Counted from the first letter of the stretch, positions 1 through 9,954 are shown. The stretch is DNA of 64,000 bases from an uncultured Clostridia bacterium (GCA_934754475.1 CAKVHV010000002.1:310001-374000); one strand, 5' to 3'. A program made the numbers and translations. The notes: generated by a model not told the origin, from the letters alone.

Positions 1-667
1 CAAGTACTTTGTCTACAATATTTAGACACATTTTGGAAGCTTCACCCACTTGCTTCCAATACTCATCCGCACCACCAAAAAGTGTATCCGCAATCGCCTT
101 AAAAAATATACAAGGAATCTTGTTTCTGTCACAAGTTATAATTATTCCAGCCGATTCCATTTCAACAATATCTGCGCCAAATTCATCATGCAATTTTTGT
201 TTTGCTATCATATCGCATACAAATTTGTCGCCCGAAGCACAAGTAGTTAGTTTAAGATTTGGATTTACACTAAGTGCAATATCAATAAGCTTGGAATTGC
301 ACTCAATATATTCGTTGTCATACTCCAAATATCTTCCAACTTTGACATTGTCGACTTTGGAAATATCAAAATCATAGTGAATTATCTTTTTAATTAAACA
401 CACACTTTCATGGCTCAGTTCCTGGGTCAAAGCACCAACTATTCCAAAATTTACTATTACTTCGACATTATATTTTGTGATTAAATATTGAGTGCATGCA
501 CTAGCATAAATTTCTCCTGCACCCGATTTGGAAATATAAATTTTGGCATTATCTTTTTCAACTAACCAAACATCATAGACATTGTCATCAAGTTTAGTTA
601 TATCTTTGTATTTATCCAAAACAGCATTAATCTCAACAGCGACGATTAGTCCTATTATTTTCTTCAT
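1..667 (-). CDS. mtnN: 5'-methylthioadenosine/S-adenosylhomocysteine nucleosidase-like protein, 3' end cut by window
   Basis: The frame opens at ATG 667-665 and runs off the window after 222 codons, close to the usual ~230 aa, so little is missing. It starts MKKIIGLIVAVEIN, has the glycine-rich FGIVGAL segment, then VEMESAGI, which carries the ribose-binding Met-Glu pair of the PNP/UDP phosphorylase fold, and a late KAIADT segment with the usual catalytic Asp. The family cleaves adenine from methylthioadenosine and S-adenosylhomocysteine in cytosolic methyl-cycle salvage. It follows rsmI by 14 bp and is probably the last gene of that operon. The exact substrate is inferred; a related nucleosidase is possible. 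Confidence 0.8.
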   Translation of the reverse strand, partial: MKKIIGLIVAVEINAVLDKYKDITKLDDNVYDVWLVEKDNAKIYISKSGAGEIYASACTQYLITKYNVEVIVNFGIVGALTQELSHESVCLIKKIIHYDFDISKVDNVKVGRYLEYDNEYIECNSKLIDIALSVNPNLKLTTCASGDKFVCDMIAKQKLHDEFGADIVEMESAGIIITCDRNKIPCIFFKAIADTLFGGADEYWKQVGEASKMCLNIVDKVL

Positions 668-681
668 TCTTTATCTCAACT

Positions 682-1467
682 TTATATTGTATTTTTGTAA
701 ACGTCGTTTTTCTTAAGTCCCCTAACCTTAGCAAGAACTTTGCTTGCATCACTCTTAGTAAGCCCCATATCCAAAAGCACTTGTAAGTCAGCATTTATAT
801 CATTATGACTTTCTTTTTTTTCTGGCTTGTTTACAACAACGACAAATTCGCCTTTGATAGTTCCTTTAAACCCTTCTTTAAGAGTAGAAAAAGTCTTTTC
901 TTCAAATTTTTTGCTTATCTCTCTTATGACACAAATTTCTCTATCTCCTAGCGCACTATACAAATCCAACAAGTCTTTTTCTATAGAATGTGGCGACATA
1001 TAAAAAATTAGTGTTGTGTCATAATCCTTGATATTTTCAAGCATAGTCTTTCTTTTTGTATTGTTATCCGACAAAAACCCAACAAATGTAAACGGCACAT
1101 CATATCCGCTCATTACATAAGCATTGACAAAAGCACTTGCTCCCGAAATCACAGTGTATTCCAAGTCGTTTTTAATTAGTTCTTTGACTAAAATTTGACC
1201 CGGGTCACTAATTCCAGGCATGCCAGCATCCGAAATAAGTGCTATATTTTTGCCCGCTTTCAAATCTTCTATTATACTTAAACTAGCCTTGCTTTCATTA
1301 AATTTATGATAAGATTTGAGTGGCTTTTTTATTTTGTAAAACTCAAGCAAAACTTGGCTTGTTCGAGTATCTTCACACAAAATATAATCCACACTTTCAA
1401 GTGTTTCAATCGCTCTTTGAGTAAACTCTTTTAAGTTCCCAATTGGAGTTGCAACCAAATATAACAT
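682..1467 (-). CDS. rsmI: 16S rRNA (cytidine1402-2'-O)-methyltransferase
   Basis: 261 aa. The N-terminus LYLVATPIGNL and the segments CEDTRTS, SDAGMPGISDPG and VISGASAF are the signatures of RsmI, a tetrapyrrole-methylase-fold enzyme that 2'-O-methylates C1402 in the ribosomal P site using SAM. It is slightly shorter than many family members (~280 aa), with a compact C-terminal helical tail. It lies 3 bp after the yabB-like methyltransferase, the same order as yabB-rsmI in Bacillus, so cotranscription with the holB operon is likely. Confidence 0.95.
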   Translation of the reverse strand: MLYLVATPIGNLKEFTQRAIETLESVDYILCEDTRTSQVLLEFYKIKKPLKSYHKFNESKASLSIIEDLKAGKNIALISDAGMPGISDPGQILVKELIKNDLEYTVISGASAFVNAYVMSGYDVPFTFVGFLSDNNTKRKTMLENIKDYDTTLIFYMSPHSIEKDLLDLYSALGDREICVIREISKKFEEKTFSTLKEGFKGTIKGEFVVVVNKPEKKESHNDINADLQVLLDMGLTKSDASKVLAKVRGLKKNDVYKNTI

Positions 1468-1470
1468 ACA

Positions 1471-2139
1471 TTAATCAAGCGTAATTTTAAGTCCGCTTTT
1501 GCCCCCTTTCTTAGCTTTGATAATTACAATATTTGCACCACTAAGTGACTTAATAACTTTGAGTTCCTTTGGCTCTAAGTTATACTTTCGACAAAGGCAA
1601 ATAATATCCGTCAAACGTTCTTCCTTGTTGACTACATAGAAATATCCACCAAATTTGAGAAGTTTACTAGTCTCCAAAATTATTTCTTCAAGAGTAACAA
1701 GAATTTCATGCTTGCAAATAGCGACACTGTCGTTTTCACTTAGTTTGCTTGCTGTTCCTTGTTTTTTGTATGGTGGATTACAAGTAACAACATCAAAAAC
1801 ACCTTCGCCAATGATTTTGGAAACACCTTGAAGTTTGGAATTTACAACACTTATGTTTTGAATTTTGTTGTACTCAATACTTCGCTTTGACATATCCGCC
1901 AAGTTCTCTTGAATTTCAACCAAGGTTACATCTTTGACTTTGTTTTTGGCATTAACCAAAATTCCAATAACCCCACTTCCACTACACAAATCAACCACCC
2001 TGCCATAATTGCTAACATGCACAAAGTTTGCAAGATTTATAGCATCACTAGAAAAACAATATCCGTCTTTGTCTTGGATAATAAATAGGTTATTAAATTG
2101 CAAATCGTCAAGTCTTTCGTTAGTTTTTAGAATTTCCAT
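1471..2139 (-). CDS. tRNA1(Val) N6-adenine methyltransferase-like protein (TrmN6/YabB family)
   Basis: I start it at ATG 2139-2137 (222 aa). The open frame continues to 2229, but that part is low-complexity and lies inside ricT, whereas homologues begin at the ERLDDLQ segment. Visible motifs are SSDAINLANF, the SAM site VVDLCSGSGVIGIL, and the N6-adenine methyltransferase tetrad NPPY in TCNPPYKKQG. The family methylates A37 of tRNA-Val. There is no clear Shine-Dalgarno, and the start overlaps the end of ricT by 20 bp, so translational coupling is likely. Confidence 0.85.
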   Translation of the reverse strand: MEILKTNERLDDLQFNNLFIIQDKDGYCFSSDAINLANFVHVSNYGRVVDLCSGSGVIGILVNAKNKVKDVTLVEIQENLADMSKRSIEYNKIQNISVVNSKLQGVSKIIGEGVFDVVTCNPPYKKQGTASKLSENDSVAICKHEILVTLEEIILETSKLLKFGGYFYVVNKEERLTDIICLCRKYNLEPKELKVIKSLSGANIVIIKAKKGGKSGLKITLD

Positions 2140-3097
2140 GTTTTTTAAATTTTTTAAACTTTTTCTTATTTTGAGACTTTGAGTCATCCGAATTTTCTGG
2201 TTTTTCTTGACTTCCCTTAGAGACAACATCCTTTTGAGTCTTGTCTACGTGATTTTTCTCAGTTTGTGGTTTTTCTTTTGGAGTTGGCTTTGGCTGATTA
2301 TTTTCTTTTGGAATGACAGTCAATTGGTCAAGAGTATACTCCGAAATTTTGGAGTCACTTTCGTTTTCAATTCTAACTGTACAAACTTGTTTGAGAAGAT
2401 TGTTATAAATCACTGTTCCGACACCATCTGGAGTCTTGACTCTAGCATTAATCTTTGGCATTTTGCCATTAATTTCGCTATAAAACTCATTTTCATATGA
2501 AAGACAACACATAAGTCTTCCGCATATTCCCGAAATTTTGGAAGGATTGAGCGAAAGCCCTTGAGTCTTAGCCATTTTGATACTAACCTTGTCGAAATCA
2601 TTAAGATACTTTTTGCAACAACATTCCTTGCCACAAAATCCTATCCCGCCAATCTTTTTGGCTTGGTCTCTAATTCCAATTTGTCTAAGTTCTATTCGTG
2701 TCTTTAGTTGACTTGCCAAATCTTTGACTAGTTCCCTAAAGTCCACTCTATCTTCACAAACATAATTAATAATGACCTTGCTTCCGTCAAGAGTAAATTC
2801 AACATCAACTAGTTTCATATCCAACTTATATTTTGAAATAAGTTCGTTTGTAATGCTTACAACTCTTTTTTCTTGTTTTTTAAGTTCTTCACTTTTTTTG
2901 ATGTCTTCGTCTGTAGCAAGTCTTATTAAACTTTTAATTTCGCTTTCTTCTGTCTGATTTGTAGGTTTGGTGGTCTTGGCTATTTCAATCCCCCTAACAC
3001 TTTCAACCACAACAAGAGTATTTGGCTCTAATTCCAAATCGGTTTCAACATTATATACTTTGCCACCATCGACAAACTTAATGCCTATTTTTGACAT
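2120..3097 (-). CDS. ricT: PSP1 C-terminal domain protein RicT (YaaT)
   Basis: 325 aa from ATG 3097, chosen because TTGGAGGT sits 9 nt upstream; the longer frame to 3157 lacks such a site. The PSP1 domain carries the Cys-rich run FCGKECCCKKYL and then CGRLMCCLSYE. Bacillus RicT binds an Fe-S cluster together with RicA and RicF and guides RNase Y-dependent mRNA maturation. The last ~70 residues (Pro/Lys/Gln-rich, ending KKFKKFKKHG) are a disordered basic tail that could bind RNA. RicA and RicF are not in this window. The start overlaps the holB end by 13 bp, as in the Bacillus holB-yaaT operon. Confidence 0.93.
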   Translation of the reverse strand: MSKIGIKFVDGGKVYNVETDLELEPNTLVVVESVRGIEIAKTTKPTNQTEESEIKSLIRLATDEDIKKSEELKKQEKRVVSITNELISKYKLDMKLVDVEFTLDGSKVIINYVCEDRVDFRELVKDLASQLKTRIELRQIGIRDQAKKIGGIGFCGKECCCKKYLNDFDKVSIKMAKTQGLSLNPSKISGICGRLMCCLSYENEFYSEINGKMPKINARVKTPDGVGTVIYNNLLKQVCTVRIENESDSKISEYTLDQLTVIPKENNQPKPTPKEKPQTEKNHVDKTQKDVVSKGSQEKPENSDDSKSQNKKKFKKFKKHGNSKN

Positions 3098-4056
3098 AAA
3101 AATTTTACCTCCAATATATCCAAAAGCAACTTGTCTATAACTCCAGTCATATTGCAATTAACTTCAAGTTTAAGTGCTACTTGATTGATTAACAAAATGA
3201 TTTTTTCAATAATTTGACTAGTGTACACTTTGGACAAACTAATAAATTTATCTTTTAAATTTTTGAATAACAGATTTTGAGAACTCTCACACACTGCTAT
3301 ATCTCTAAGCATTGCAGTTAGTGTATCCAAAAAAAACGGAATATCTTTCTTGAGTGCCAAGATTTGACTACTAAAATACAACAAATCCTTGGTTGAATTA
3401 AAGTTTTCACACAAATACAGTGCAAGATTTATTATCTCTCTTGCGTCTTTGTTTTCGGCAATTTTGAGAGCGGTGGTCATAAGTCCATCGGACATAGACG
3501 CTATAAGTTCTGCATCCAAAACATTCTGAGATTTGAGAAATTGCGAAATTATATCAATAGGAATCCCACCTTCTTCAATCCTTTTTGACCTACTAAGAAT
3601 TGTAGGAAGCACATTTCCAATATTTTGAACTGTAAGGAAAAATATAACATTAGCGGGTGGCTCTTCCAAAGTCTTGAGAATTTTGTTTTGACCTTGTATT
3701 GTACACTCGTCAAAATTTTTAAGCAAAAATATTTTGAAAGTGTTTTCCATGGGTCTTATGTATGCACTATCTATAACCTTCAAAATATCGTCGACCATCA
3801 AAGACTTGTCGTCCTTTGGATAAATTTCCAAGTCGACCATATTCCCATGCTCAATTTTTGAACAATTGACACACACGTTACAAGGCTTGTCTTCTTGCAA
3901 ACAACAAATCTGCTTGACAGCATACATGCCAATTTCATCAAGCATAATTTTATCCTTGGAACTTATTAAATAACAATGACTAAGCATATTCGCTTTTTGG
4001 TCAGACAACAAAACTTTGTGAGTCTGAGACCTAAGATATAATTTCAAAAAATCCAT
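3085..4056 (-). CDS. holB: DNA polymerase III delta' subunit
   Basis: 323 aa AAA+ clamp-loader subunit. It has the zinc-binding Cys set CCLQEDKPCNVCVNCSK, the FLLKNFDECTIQGQNKILKTLEEPP box, and LSRSKRIE in the sensor-1/SRC region. No Walker A P-loop is seen, as expected for delta' rather than gamma/tau. It helps load the beta clamp at the fork. It is the first gene of the holB-ricT-yabB-rsmI-mtnN operon. The ATG at 4056 has only a weak GG upstream. Confidence 0.92.
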   Translation of the reverse strand: MDFLKLYLRSQTHKVLLSDQKANMLSHCYLISSKDKIMLDEIGMYAVKQICCLQEDKPCNVCVNCSKIEHGNMVDLEIYPKDDKSLMVDDILKVIDSAYIRPMENTFKIFLLKNFDECTIQGQNKILKTLEEPPANVIFFLTVQNIGNVLPTILSRSKRIEEGGIPIDIISQFLKSQNVLDAELIASMSDGLMTTALKIAENKDAREIINLALYLCENFNSTKDLLYFSSQILALKKDIPFFLDTLTAMLRDIAVCESSQNLLFKNLKDKFISLSKVYTSQIIEKIILLINQVALKLEVNCNMTGVIDKLLLDILEVKFLCQK

Positions 4057-4153
4057 ACTATTATTTTACCACACAAATAGTCCAATTACAAATAAAAAAT
4101 CATCGAATAAATAGTATTTTTTTGCACAAACTATCCAAAAAAGGAGATGAAAC

Positions 4154-4390
4154 ATGAACACCCAAATTACTCTTAGCCAAGTCAAGCAAAAAGTAACTAA
4201 TCTCAAAGGTCAGAATGTCAAACTTCAAGTTAACAAAGGCAGAAACAAAATTGTAAGTCTAACCGCTGTAATTGACCAAGTTTATCCTAGCATGTTTATG
4301 ATAACCCCAACTTGCAAAGTTGACCTAGATAGAAAAAGTTTTTCGTATAGCGATGTTCTTTGTGGCGACATAAAGTTTTTAAATTCCTAA
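4154..4390 (+). CDS. veg: Veg family protein
   Basis: 78 aa, the typical Veg length. The start has an excellent site, AAGGAGATG, 5 nt before the ATG. Sequence features match the family: TLSQVKQKV near the N-terminus, then GRNKIV and the Tyr-Pro-Ser-x-Phe segment. In B. subtilis Veg promotes biofilm formation and is highly expressed vegetatively; the molecular mechanism is not settled. It is divergent from the holB operon across a 97-bp spacer. Confidence 0.93.
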   Translation: MNTQITLSQVKQKVTNLKGQNVKLQVNKGRNKIVSLTAVIDQVYPSMFMITPTCKVDLDRKSFSYSDVLCGDIKFLNS

Positions 4391-4550
4391 TTAGTCAAAA
4401 TGTTTGGTGCCACATTTGTAAGCAAGACCTTCAAAAACCTTGTTGAACCTTATATCAATTATCAAATTATCAACATAAATATTATAAATACTTGACATAA
4501 TTTGAATTTTTTGTTAAAAAAATAATAAATATTTATGGGGGGTTTAGATT

Positions 4551-5402
4551 ATGCCATCAGGTTCACACCGCTCAAGTCCCGGAAGCCACAGCACTAGAAG
4601 TTATTCAAGTCGCAGTACCGGAAATAATAATACAAGTGTAGTTCCAATTTTTATGATGAATAGATATTATAGAAGAAATGGAAGTACAAATAGCCCAGAA
4701 CAGGAAGAACTAAGAAAACATCCTTTGATAAGGTTATTTTCTTCGATTTTCACTATTATGGTAATAGCACTTTTTGCTGTTATTATTGCCAAGGTTTCTT
4801 TTGTAATGAGAGTTCAAGCAATCAAAAACGATTACGATTATTATCAACATATGTGTTCATGGTCGGCAGAATATCCTAATTGGAAAGGCACTGCCAAAGT
4901 TACTGGCAAACAGAAAAAATACGACAAATGGTTTATAACTTACAAAATTATCGACCCGACAACAAACTTCACACTTGACGGATATTCGTTTGCAATTTAC
5001 GATGACGAACAAATTGAGCAAATTCAAATTGATGACGAAATTGAAGTGGCTATGAACAGTTTTGATTTGTCAATTGACACAGACAGTGTTCCTATGGATT
5101 ATTATCAAGTTCCAATTACTCAAGATGCAGACTATTTGCATCATACAAAAATTAGTAGTTCTGTAACAGTTATATTGGTTATTGTCGCAATTGTAACAGT
5201 TGGCATTGGAATAACCAATGGAATACTTGCAAACAAATATCTCAAAAATATGCGTGTGGCGTCTTTTGATTCTGGCTATACTCCAGTTTCTGAAAATAAT
5301 AATTTGCAAGTAGTTTATTGTGATTATTGCCATAGTAAACTTCCACCAAATTCCACCAAATGTGAGCATTGTGGAGCATCAATTAGACAAAATAAAAATT
5401 AA
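4551..5402 (+). CDS. membrane protein with C-terminal zinc ribbon, unknown function
   Basis: 283 aa. The Ser/Arg-rich N-terminus (~55 residues) is probably disordered. It is followed by a transmembrane segment at ~62-84, an extracytoplasmic-looking domain of ~120 residues, and a second transmembrane segment at ~205-227. A short zinc ribbon, CDYCH...CEHCG, lies at ~257-275. The start follows a GGGGGG ribosome site; TTGACA (4492-4497), 17 bp and TAAAAA form a plausible promoter. It ends at a strong bidirectional terminator. I do not recognise the central domain. Confidence 0.75.
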   Translation: MPSGSHRSSPGSHSTRSYSSRSTGNNNTSVVPIFMMNRYYRRNGSTNSPEQEELRKHPLIRLFSSIFTIMVIALFAVIIAKVSFVMRVQAIKNDYDYYQHMCSWSAEYPNWKGTAKVTGKQKKYDKWFITYKIIDPTTNFTLDGYSFAIYDDEQIEQIQIDDEIEVAMNSFDLSIDTDSVPMDYYQVPITQDADYLHHTKISSSVTVILVIVAIVTVGIGITNGILANKYLKNMRVASFDSGYTPVSENNNLQVVYCDYCHSKLPPNSTKCEHCGASIRQNKN

Positions 5403-5403
5403 T

Positions 5404-5449
5404 AAAAAAATATAACGAAATTGAATTTTCAAAATCGTTATATTTTTTT
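5404..5449. terminator. bidirectional intrinsic terminator between the zinc-ribbon gene and spoIIE
   Basis: Perfect 15-bp inverted repeat, 5404-5418 and 5435-5449, with A-runs and T-runs at the arm ends so that it can terminate in both directions. It sits between two convergent genes and includes the last bases of spoIIE. Confidence 0.85.
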
Positions 5450-7784
5450 ATACATTTTTAAATACTCTTACACAGACCACCGTCATATCATCACAGGCCA
5501 CTCCACCGTTTAAAGATATTGCCCTATCAAGAATTTGTTGACTAAGTGTAACTGGATTAATTATATCGGTGTGAGCAATGTAGTCAGAAATATCTAGTTT
5601 ATTTTCAAAACTATCTGTCACACCATCTGAGACAAAAACAAGCATATCAAAAGGAGAAATAAGTTTTCGTGTTATGTGCGGATGTATTTCTTCTAGCACT
5701 CCAACCGGAAGTCCTGAACTCGAGATAACTTCGACATCTCCTTTGTCACGTTTTAAGTAGCCCGAAGTTGCTCCAAGTTTAATAAAGTCATAAGTATTTT
5801 TGTTTGCATCAATAACACACAAATCTATAGTCGAAAAATTTTCTTCTTCTGTCAAACTCAAAAGTTTGTTCACTGAATTAATAATCGTAACATTATCAAA
5901 ACCCGCTCTATAAAAATTTTCAATAAGTGAAATTGTAAGAGAACTAATACTATGAGCGTTTTTGCCACTGCCCATTCCGTCACAAATGGATATCATAAAT
6001 TTGCCATTGCCAAGTTTCAAAATTGAATTGCTGTCACCAGAGACAACCTTGCCAGTTTTGTTTACACTACTAAGACCATATGCAATATCATAGTTAGGCT
6101 TGGATATCATATTTATCATACTAGTTCCATTAATGTTTGGCTCTATTGTATCTATCATAAGATTGGTTTTCATGATTTTGGAAACAACTTTTTCAATAAC
6201 ATTTTTGTCAATCGTATCTGTTGAAACAAGCAGACCTACAAACCTATTTTGAATATCCTTTTCATAAATAAATGAGTTTAAAACAACTACACCTTTGTAT
6301 CCTAATTCTTCTCTTATGGCAGTATCAAATTTTGTATCAATATTTATGTTAACATCAACTTCACGACTTAGTGTTTGCATAAGTTTGCTAACGCCACTAA
6401 GTTGATTAGCAATAAGTAGCCTTGACGAATCAAGATTGTTTATAACCCCAGTGTACTCTTTGTAACTACTTATCATATTATTCAAAACTGTAATAATCGA
6501 ATTTACATTTATGCAATTTGACGTTAAATGTTGCGGAACATCAATAAGCAAAATCTTGCCTTTTTCATATGCAATAGATACACATGTATCAATTGAATTA
6601 TCAATAAAGTTTCCACCCGTCCTATAACAATAATCAAAGTTTTTGCACTTGGCACAAGTACTAGAAATTAGTTCTTCCTTAATCATTATTCTAGCCTTGT
6701 CATCAGACAGTGTTCCACGAACCATTTTCCTATAAACATTATCCATTTCATCAAAAACATTGCTTAATTCTTGTGTACGTTTAACTATTTGCTTTTTGGA
6801 ATTATCTATAATGTTTTTGACAGTAATTAGATTGCTGTTGACAAATACAGACGACATATTGTTAATATAGGACATTGGAATAATTGCAAAAATTATTCCA
6901 CCAATAAGCAAACTCAAAAACTCTCCCAAAGCAAATCCGTTTCCAAAAAACAGTGGAACAACTACCCCGCCTAGCGACATGGATATTATGCTTAGATATT
7001 TGAAATTACACTTAAAGGATATGCTTAAAATTGCCAAAACTACAAACAAAGATATGTACATCTGATTCCAAGTTTGCAGAGCAATTGCAATACCAATTAT
7101 ACTAGACAAAACGATTTGTTTTTCGGCGGACATAAGATAGGTGGAAATTAGTATTATAAGCCCCGCAAACACAAAGCCTAAATTAATAATCCAAATATTT
7201 GTAGCACTCATTCCATACATAAACATTATAAGAATTACACCGCCACAAATCTTTTCGTCAAGGTTTAGTCTTGCGATACTCTTTCTTGTGCCTATCGCTT
7301 CAAAAAAACTCAAGGCTGAATACAAAAAGAATAGGCTAAGCATTATTGAAACAAATAGCCCTAAATTTTCTTTTGTGCCACCTAAATTAACTATTATGTA
7401 AGCAATTTGAGAAAAGATTGCAAAGACAAATATTATCCATTTTTTTCGTTGAACTTTTTGTTTGTCTAACAAGAATTGAAGCAAGCACAAAACACAAACA
7501 ACATTAAGTCCCATAAAAATTGAATTTAAATTTGTCTGACTTAATACAATCGTTACAAAATAAACTAGTGACAAAATATATCCGTTAAATTTAAATATCA
7601 AAAAAGCAAATATAATCCCCACACCAAATGGCATAAGATTATTTCCAAATATTTTGACTCCACTTATTCCATAACACAAAACAAATAAAATTAAGTAAGT
7701 CAAAACTTTTATTAAAATCAAATTTATTTTTTGTCTTTTTGTTGTCAAAATTTGCTCCCAAAAAAAGTGGATAATTAAATCCAC
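5448..7784 (-). CDS. spoIIE: stage II sporulation protein E (PP2C phosphatase)
   Basis: 778 aa. The N-terminal ~300 residues are almost continuously hydrophobic (about ten membrane spans), followed by a linker and a C-terminal PP2C domain. Metal-site motifs are DGMGSG at 602-607, VSDG near 718, and CDDM at the end. SpoIIE dephosphorylates SpoIIAA to release sigma-F in the forespore and takes part in polar division. This is the clearest sign that the organism, or its recent ancestor, makes endospores. The ATG at 7784 lacks a strong ribosome site, so the exact start is less certain than the identity. Confidence 0.95.
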   Translation of the reverse strand: MDLIIHFFWEQILTTKRQKINLILIKVLTYLILFVLCYGISGVKIFGNNLMPFGVGIIFAFLIFKFNGYILSLVYFVTIVLSQTNLNSIFMGLNVVCVLCLLQFLLDKQKVQRKKWIIFVFAIFSQIAYIIVNLGGTKENLGLFVSIMLSLFFLYSALSFFEAIGTRKSIARLNLDEKICGGVILIMFMYGMSATNIWIINLGFVFAGLIILISTYLMSAEKQIVLSSIIGIAIALQTWNQMYISLFVVLAILSISFKCNFKYLSIISMSLGGVVVPLFFGNGFALGEFLSLLIGGIIFAIIPMSYINNMSSVFVNSNLITVKNIIDNSKKQIVKRTQELSNVFDEMDNVYRKMVRGTLSDDKARIMIKEELISSTCAKCKNFDYCYRTGGNFIDNSIDTCVSIAYEKGKILLIDVPQHLTSNCINVNSIITVLNNMISSYKEYTGVINNLDSSRLLIANQLSGVSKLMQTLSREVDVNINIDTKFDTAIREELGYKGVVVLNSFIYEKDIQNRFVGLLVSTDTIDKNVIEKVVSKIMKTNLMIDTIEPNINGTSMINMISKPNYDIAYGLSSVNKTGKVVSGDSNSILKLGNGKFMISICDGMGSGKNAHSISSLTISLIENFYRAGFDNVTIINSVNKLLSLTEEENFSTIDLCVIDANKNTYDFIKLGATSGYLKRDKGDVEVISSSGLPVGVLEEIHPHITRKLISPFDMLVFVSDGVTDSFENKLDISDYIAHTDIINPVTLSQQILDRAISLNGGVACDDMTVVCVRVFKNV

Positions 7785-7861
7785 TTAAATTGTAACAATC
7801 AAAATATATTTTTCAAATAATAAAAGTTTGTAAAATGAAAGTTTACTTAAAGTATTTTGAC

Positions 7862-9925
7862 TTATTTTGTTGAATTGTCATTACAAAGAATTAGTTTGTG
7901 CAAAGGTCTAGTTTCGGCAACATACAAAAGTCTCAAATCCATAGTGTCATCTTTGAATCCGTCTCTGTTATAGATAATTACACAATCAAACTCTAGTCCT
8001 TTGGCAGTTTGAACGGTGAGCAGGATTTTATCGTTGTTATTATAATTTATATTGTTTTCATCAAGGACAACTAGATTTAAATCTTTTAGTTTCACACTTG
8101 CATCTTTCAAATCAAATTCATCTTTGCAAATTATTGCAATTGTTTTGAACTCGTCTTTGAATTTGTCAATTAGTTTCTTAATAGTCTCAACGGAGTTATC
8201 TTTGAAGTGTTCGACTTCACCCGCATTTCTTACAACATTGCTTGCTTGTTTGTTTCCAAGTTTAACAAGTGTTTTGTTTGCTTCTTCCATAATCTCAACC
8301 GATGTACGATAGCATTTGTTAAGATACAACACTTGGCAATCCCCAATTATATTCGAAACCTGTTCCCAATTGTCTATCGACTGATAAGAATATATGCCTT
8401 GTGCCAAGTCGCCAAATATTGCAAACGTTGCATTTTTGAAAATCACCTTGAGAACATGATACATAAGAATACTCAAGTCTTGTGCTTCGTCAATCATTAC
8501 ACACTTTAGCCCATTATAATATGGAAGTTTGTCTATTTTGGAAATTATATAAAGTAGTGGTGCTAAGTCATCAAAAGCAAGTTTATTTTGCTTGATGTTT
8601 TTGAGTGTATATTTTTTAAGTATATCACATTCGTCAAAGTCACAAAACTTTTCAATACTATTTATAAACTTGGTGTAGAGTTTGATTGGGTCTTTTTCGA
8701 TTTTAAACATTTTTTTGATAAACCCATAGTTTCCCGAAGTTAAAACCTTTCGTGCTTGTTCTTTTTTGGTTATATCCAGACTTGAAAAGTTTATTTGACT
8801 GAGCGCCTTTGTTTTGAGTGCTTCTTCGTAGTATAGAGCAAGCCCAAGTTTTTTGCTTCCATGCTCGGCTAGTTCTTCAAGAGTATCTTCTCTACCCAAA
8901 AAGTATTTATAAACAGTGTCAGCATCCAAAACTTCAATTCCACCAACTATAAGCGGTTTGTGAAAAGTCTCATAAAGTAGATTTGAATAAAATCTATCAA
9001 GAACATTTTTGAATTCTGCACAATTTTTAAAGGTTAAATACTTTGTACTCAAATTATTTTTGGTTAGATATTCGAATTGTGCATGCTTGCTAAGTATTGA
9101 ATATTTGTTTCCAATTAGGTTAAGAATTATAGTATTTAGCGAATAACTATTAGATTTGTCCGCATCAAGGTCAACAAGAATTGATGAAATATAACTCATA
9201 AATATTTCGTTAGGAGATATAATTAAAAATTCTTCAGGTCTAATTTTGTTTTTGTAATTGTACATAAGATACGAAATTCTATGCAAAGCAACCGTAGTTT
9301 TTCCCGAACCAGCAACACCTTGAACGATGCAGTTTTGAAATAACGGAAGTCTAATAATGTTGTTTTGTTCGGCTTGAATTGTTGCAACAATACTCTTAAG
9401 TCTATTGTCTGCACCTTGTTTCAGAAATGGTTTCAAAAATTCGTCACTACTTACCGCATCTTCAAAATCATAAATAGACTTGACATCGTTGTCTTTGATT
9501 TCAATTTGTCTTTTGAGTTTTAAGTCAACATTGTATTCTTTGCCATGCGCCCTATAACTCGTATCTCCCAGTTTTCCATTGTAATAAAGGTCGGAAATTG
9601 GTGCTCTCCAATCGACAACTTTGTTGTCATCTGGTGAAGATACTTCGCCCACACTAAGCCTACCTATATATCCATTAAATTTTTCGCCGTCATCTTTGTC
9701 TTCGAAAATAAGTTTTGCAAAATACGGGTCGTCAATGTGTCGTCTCAAAATCTCCAATTTTTCATCAATGTCGTCAATCAAAGTTTCTCTTTCAACGTTA
9801 AATCCGTTGTCCGTTTCAATCGGCATGTCAAGTGCAATTAGCCTATTTTCTTGAAGTTCCTTTTTGTAGGCATCAAACATACTTTTGAGTAATTTGTACC
9901 TTTCCCTTTCATACTCTAAACTCAA
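7862..9925 (-). CDS. helD: HelD-family RNA polymerase-associated helicase
   Basis: 687 aa from a TTG start at 9925, chosen because an unusually strong run of seven G ends 8 nt upstream; the frame extends to 10000 but that extension lies inside the leader terminator. HelD marks are YIGRLSV, VDWRAPIS.LYY, the Walker A GVAGSGKTT, the Walker B-like MIDEAQDLS, and the UvrD-like C-terminal VQTAKGLEFDCVI. In Bacillus HelD removes stalled RNA polymerase from DNA; actinobacterial relatives give rifamycin tolerance. Expression is probably controlled by the upstream attenuator. It could serve stress or drug response; that part is inference. Confidence 0.9.
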   Translation of the reverse strand: MSLEYERERYKLLKSMFDAYKKELQENRLIALDMPIETDNGFNVERETLIDDIDEKLEILRRHIDDPYFAKLIFEDKDDGEKFNGYIGRLSVGEVSSPDDNKVVDWRAPISDLYYNGKLGDTSYRAHGKEYNVDLKLKRQIEIKDNDVKSIYDFEDAVSSDEFLKPFLKQGADNRLKSIVATIQAEQNNIIRLPLFQNCIVQGVAGSGKTTVALHRISYLMYNYKNKIRPEEFLIISPNEIFMSYISSILVDLDADKSNSYSLNTIILNLIGNKYSILSKHAQFEYLTKNNLSTKYLTFKNCAEFKNVLDRFYSNLLYETFHKPLIVGGIEVLDADTVYKYFLGREDTLEELAEHGSKKLGLALYYEEALKTKALSQINFSSLDITKKEQARKVLTSGNYGFIKKMFKIEKDPIKLYTKFINSIEKFCDFDECDILKKYTLKNIKQNKLAFDDLAPLLYIISKIDKLPYYNGLKCVMIDEAQDLSILMYHVLKVIFKNATFAIFGDLAQGIYSYQSIDNWEQVSNIIGDCQVLYLNKCYRTSVEIMEEANKTLVKLGNKQASNVVRNAGEVEHFKDNSVETIKKLIDKFKDEFKTIAIICKDEFDLKDASVKLKDLNLVVLDENNINYNNNDKILLTVQTAKGLEFDCVIIYNRDGFKDDTMDLRLLYVAETRPLHKLILCNDNSTK

Positions 9926-9954
9926 ATTATTTTCCCCCCCTTTGTAATTTGTCA

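Noticed and set aside
2140..2229. Longer start for the yabB-like gene
   Set aside because: The extension lies in the ricT tail, is low-complexity and has no ribosome site or homologous sequence.
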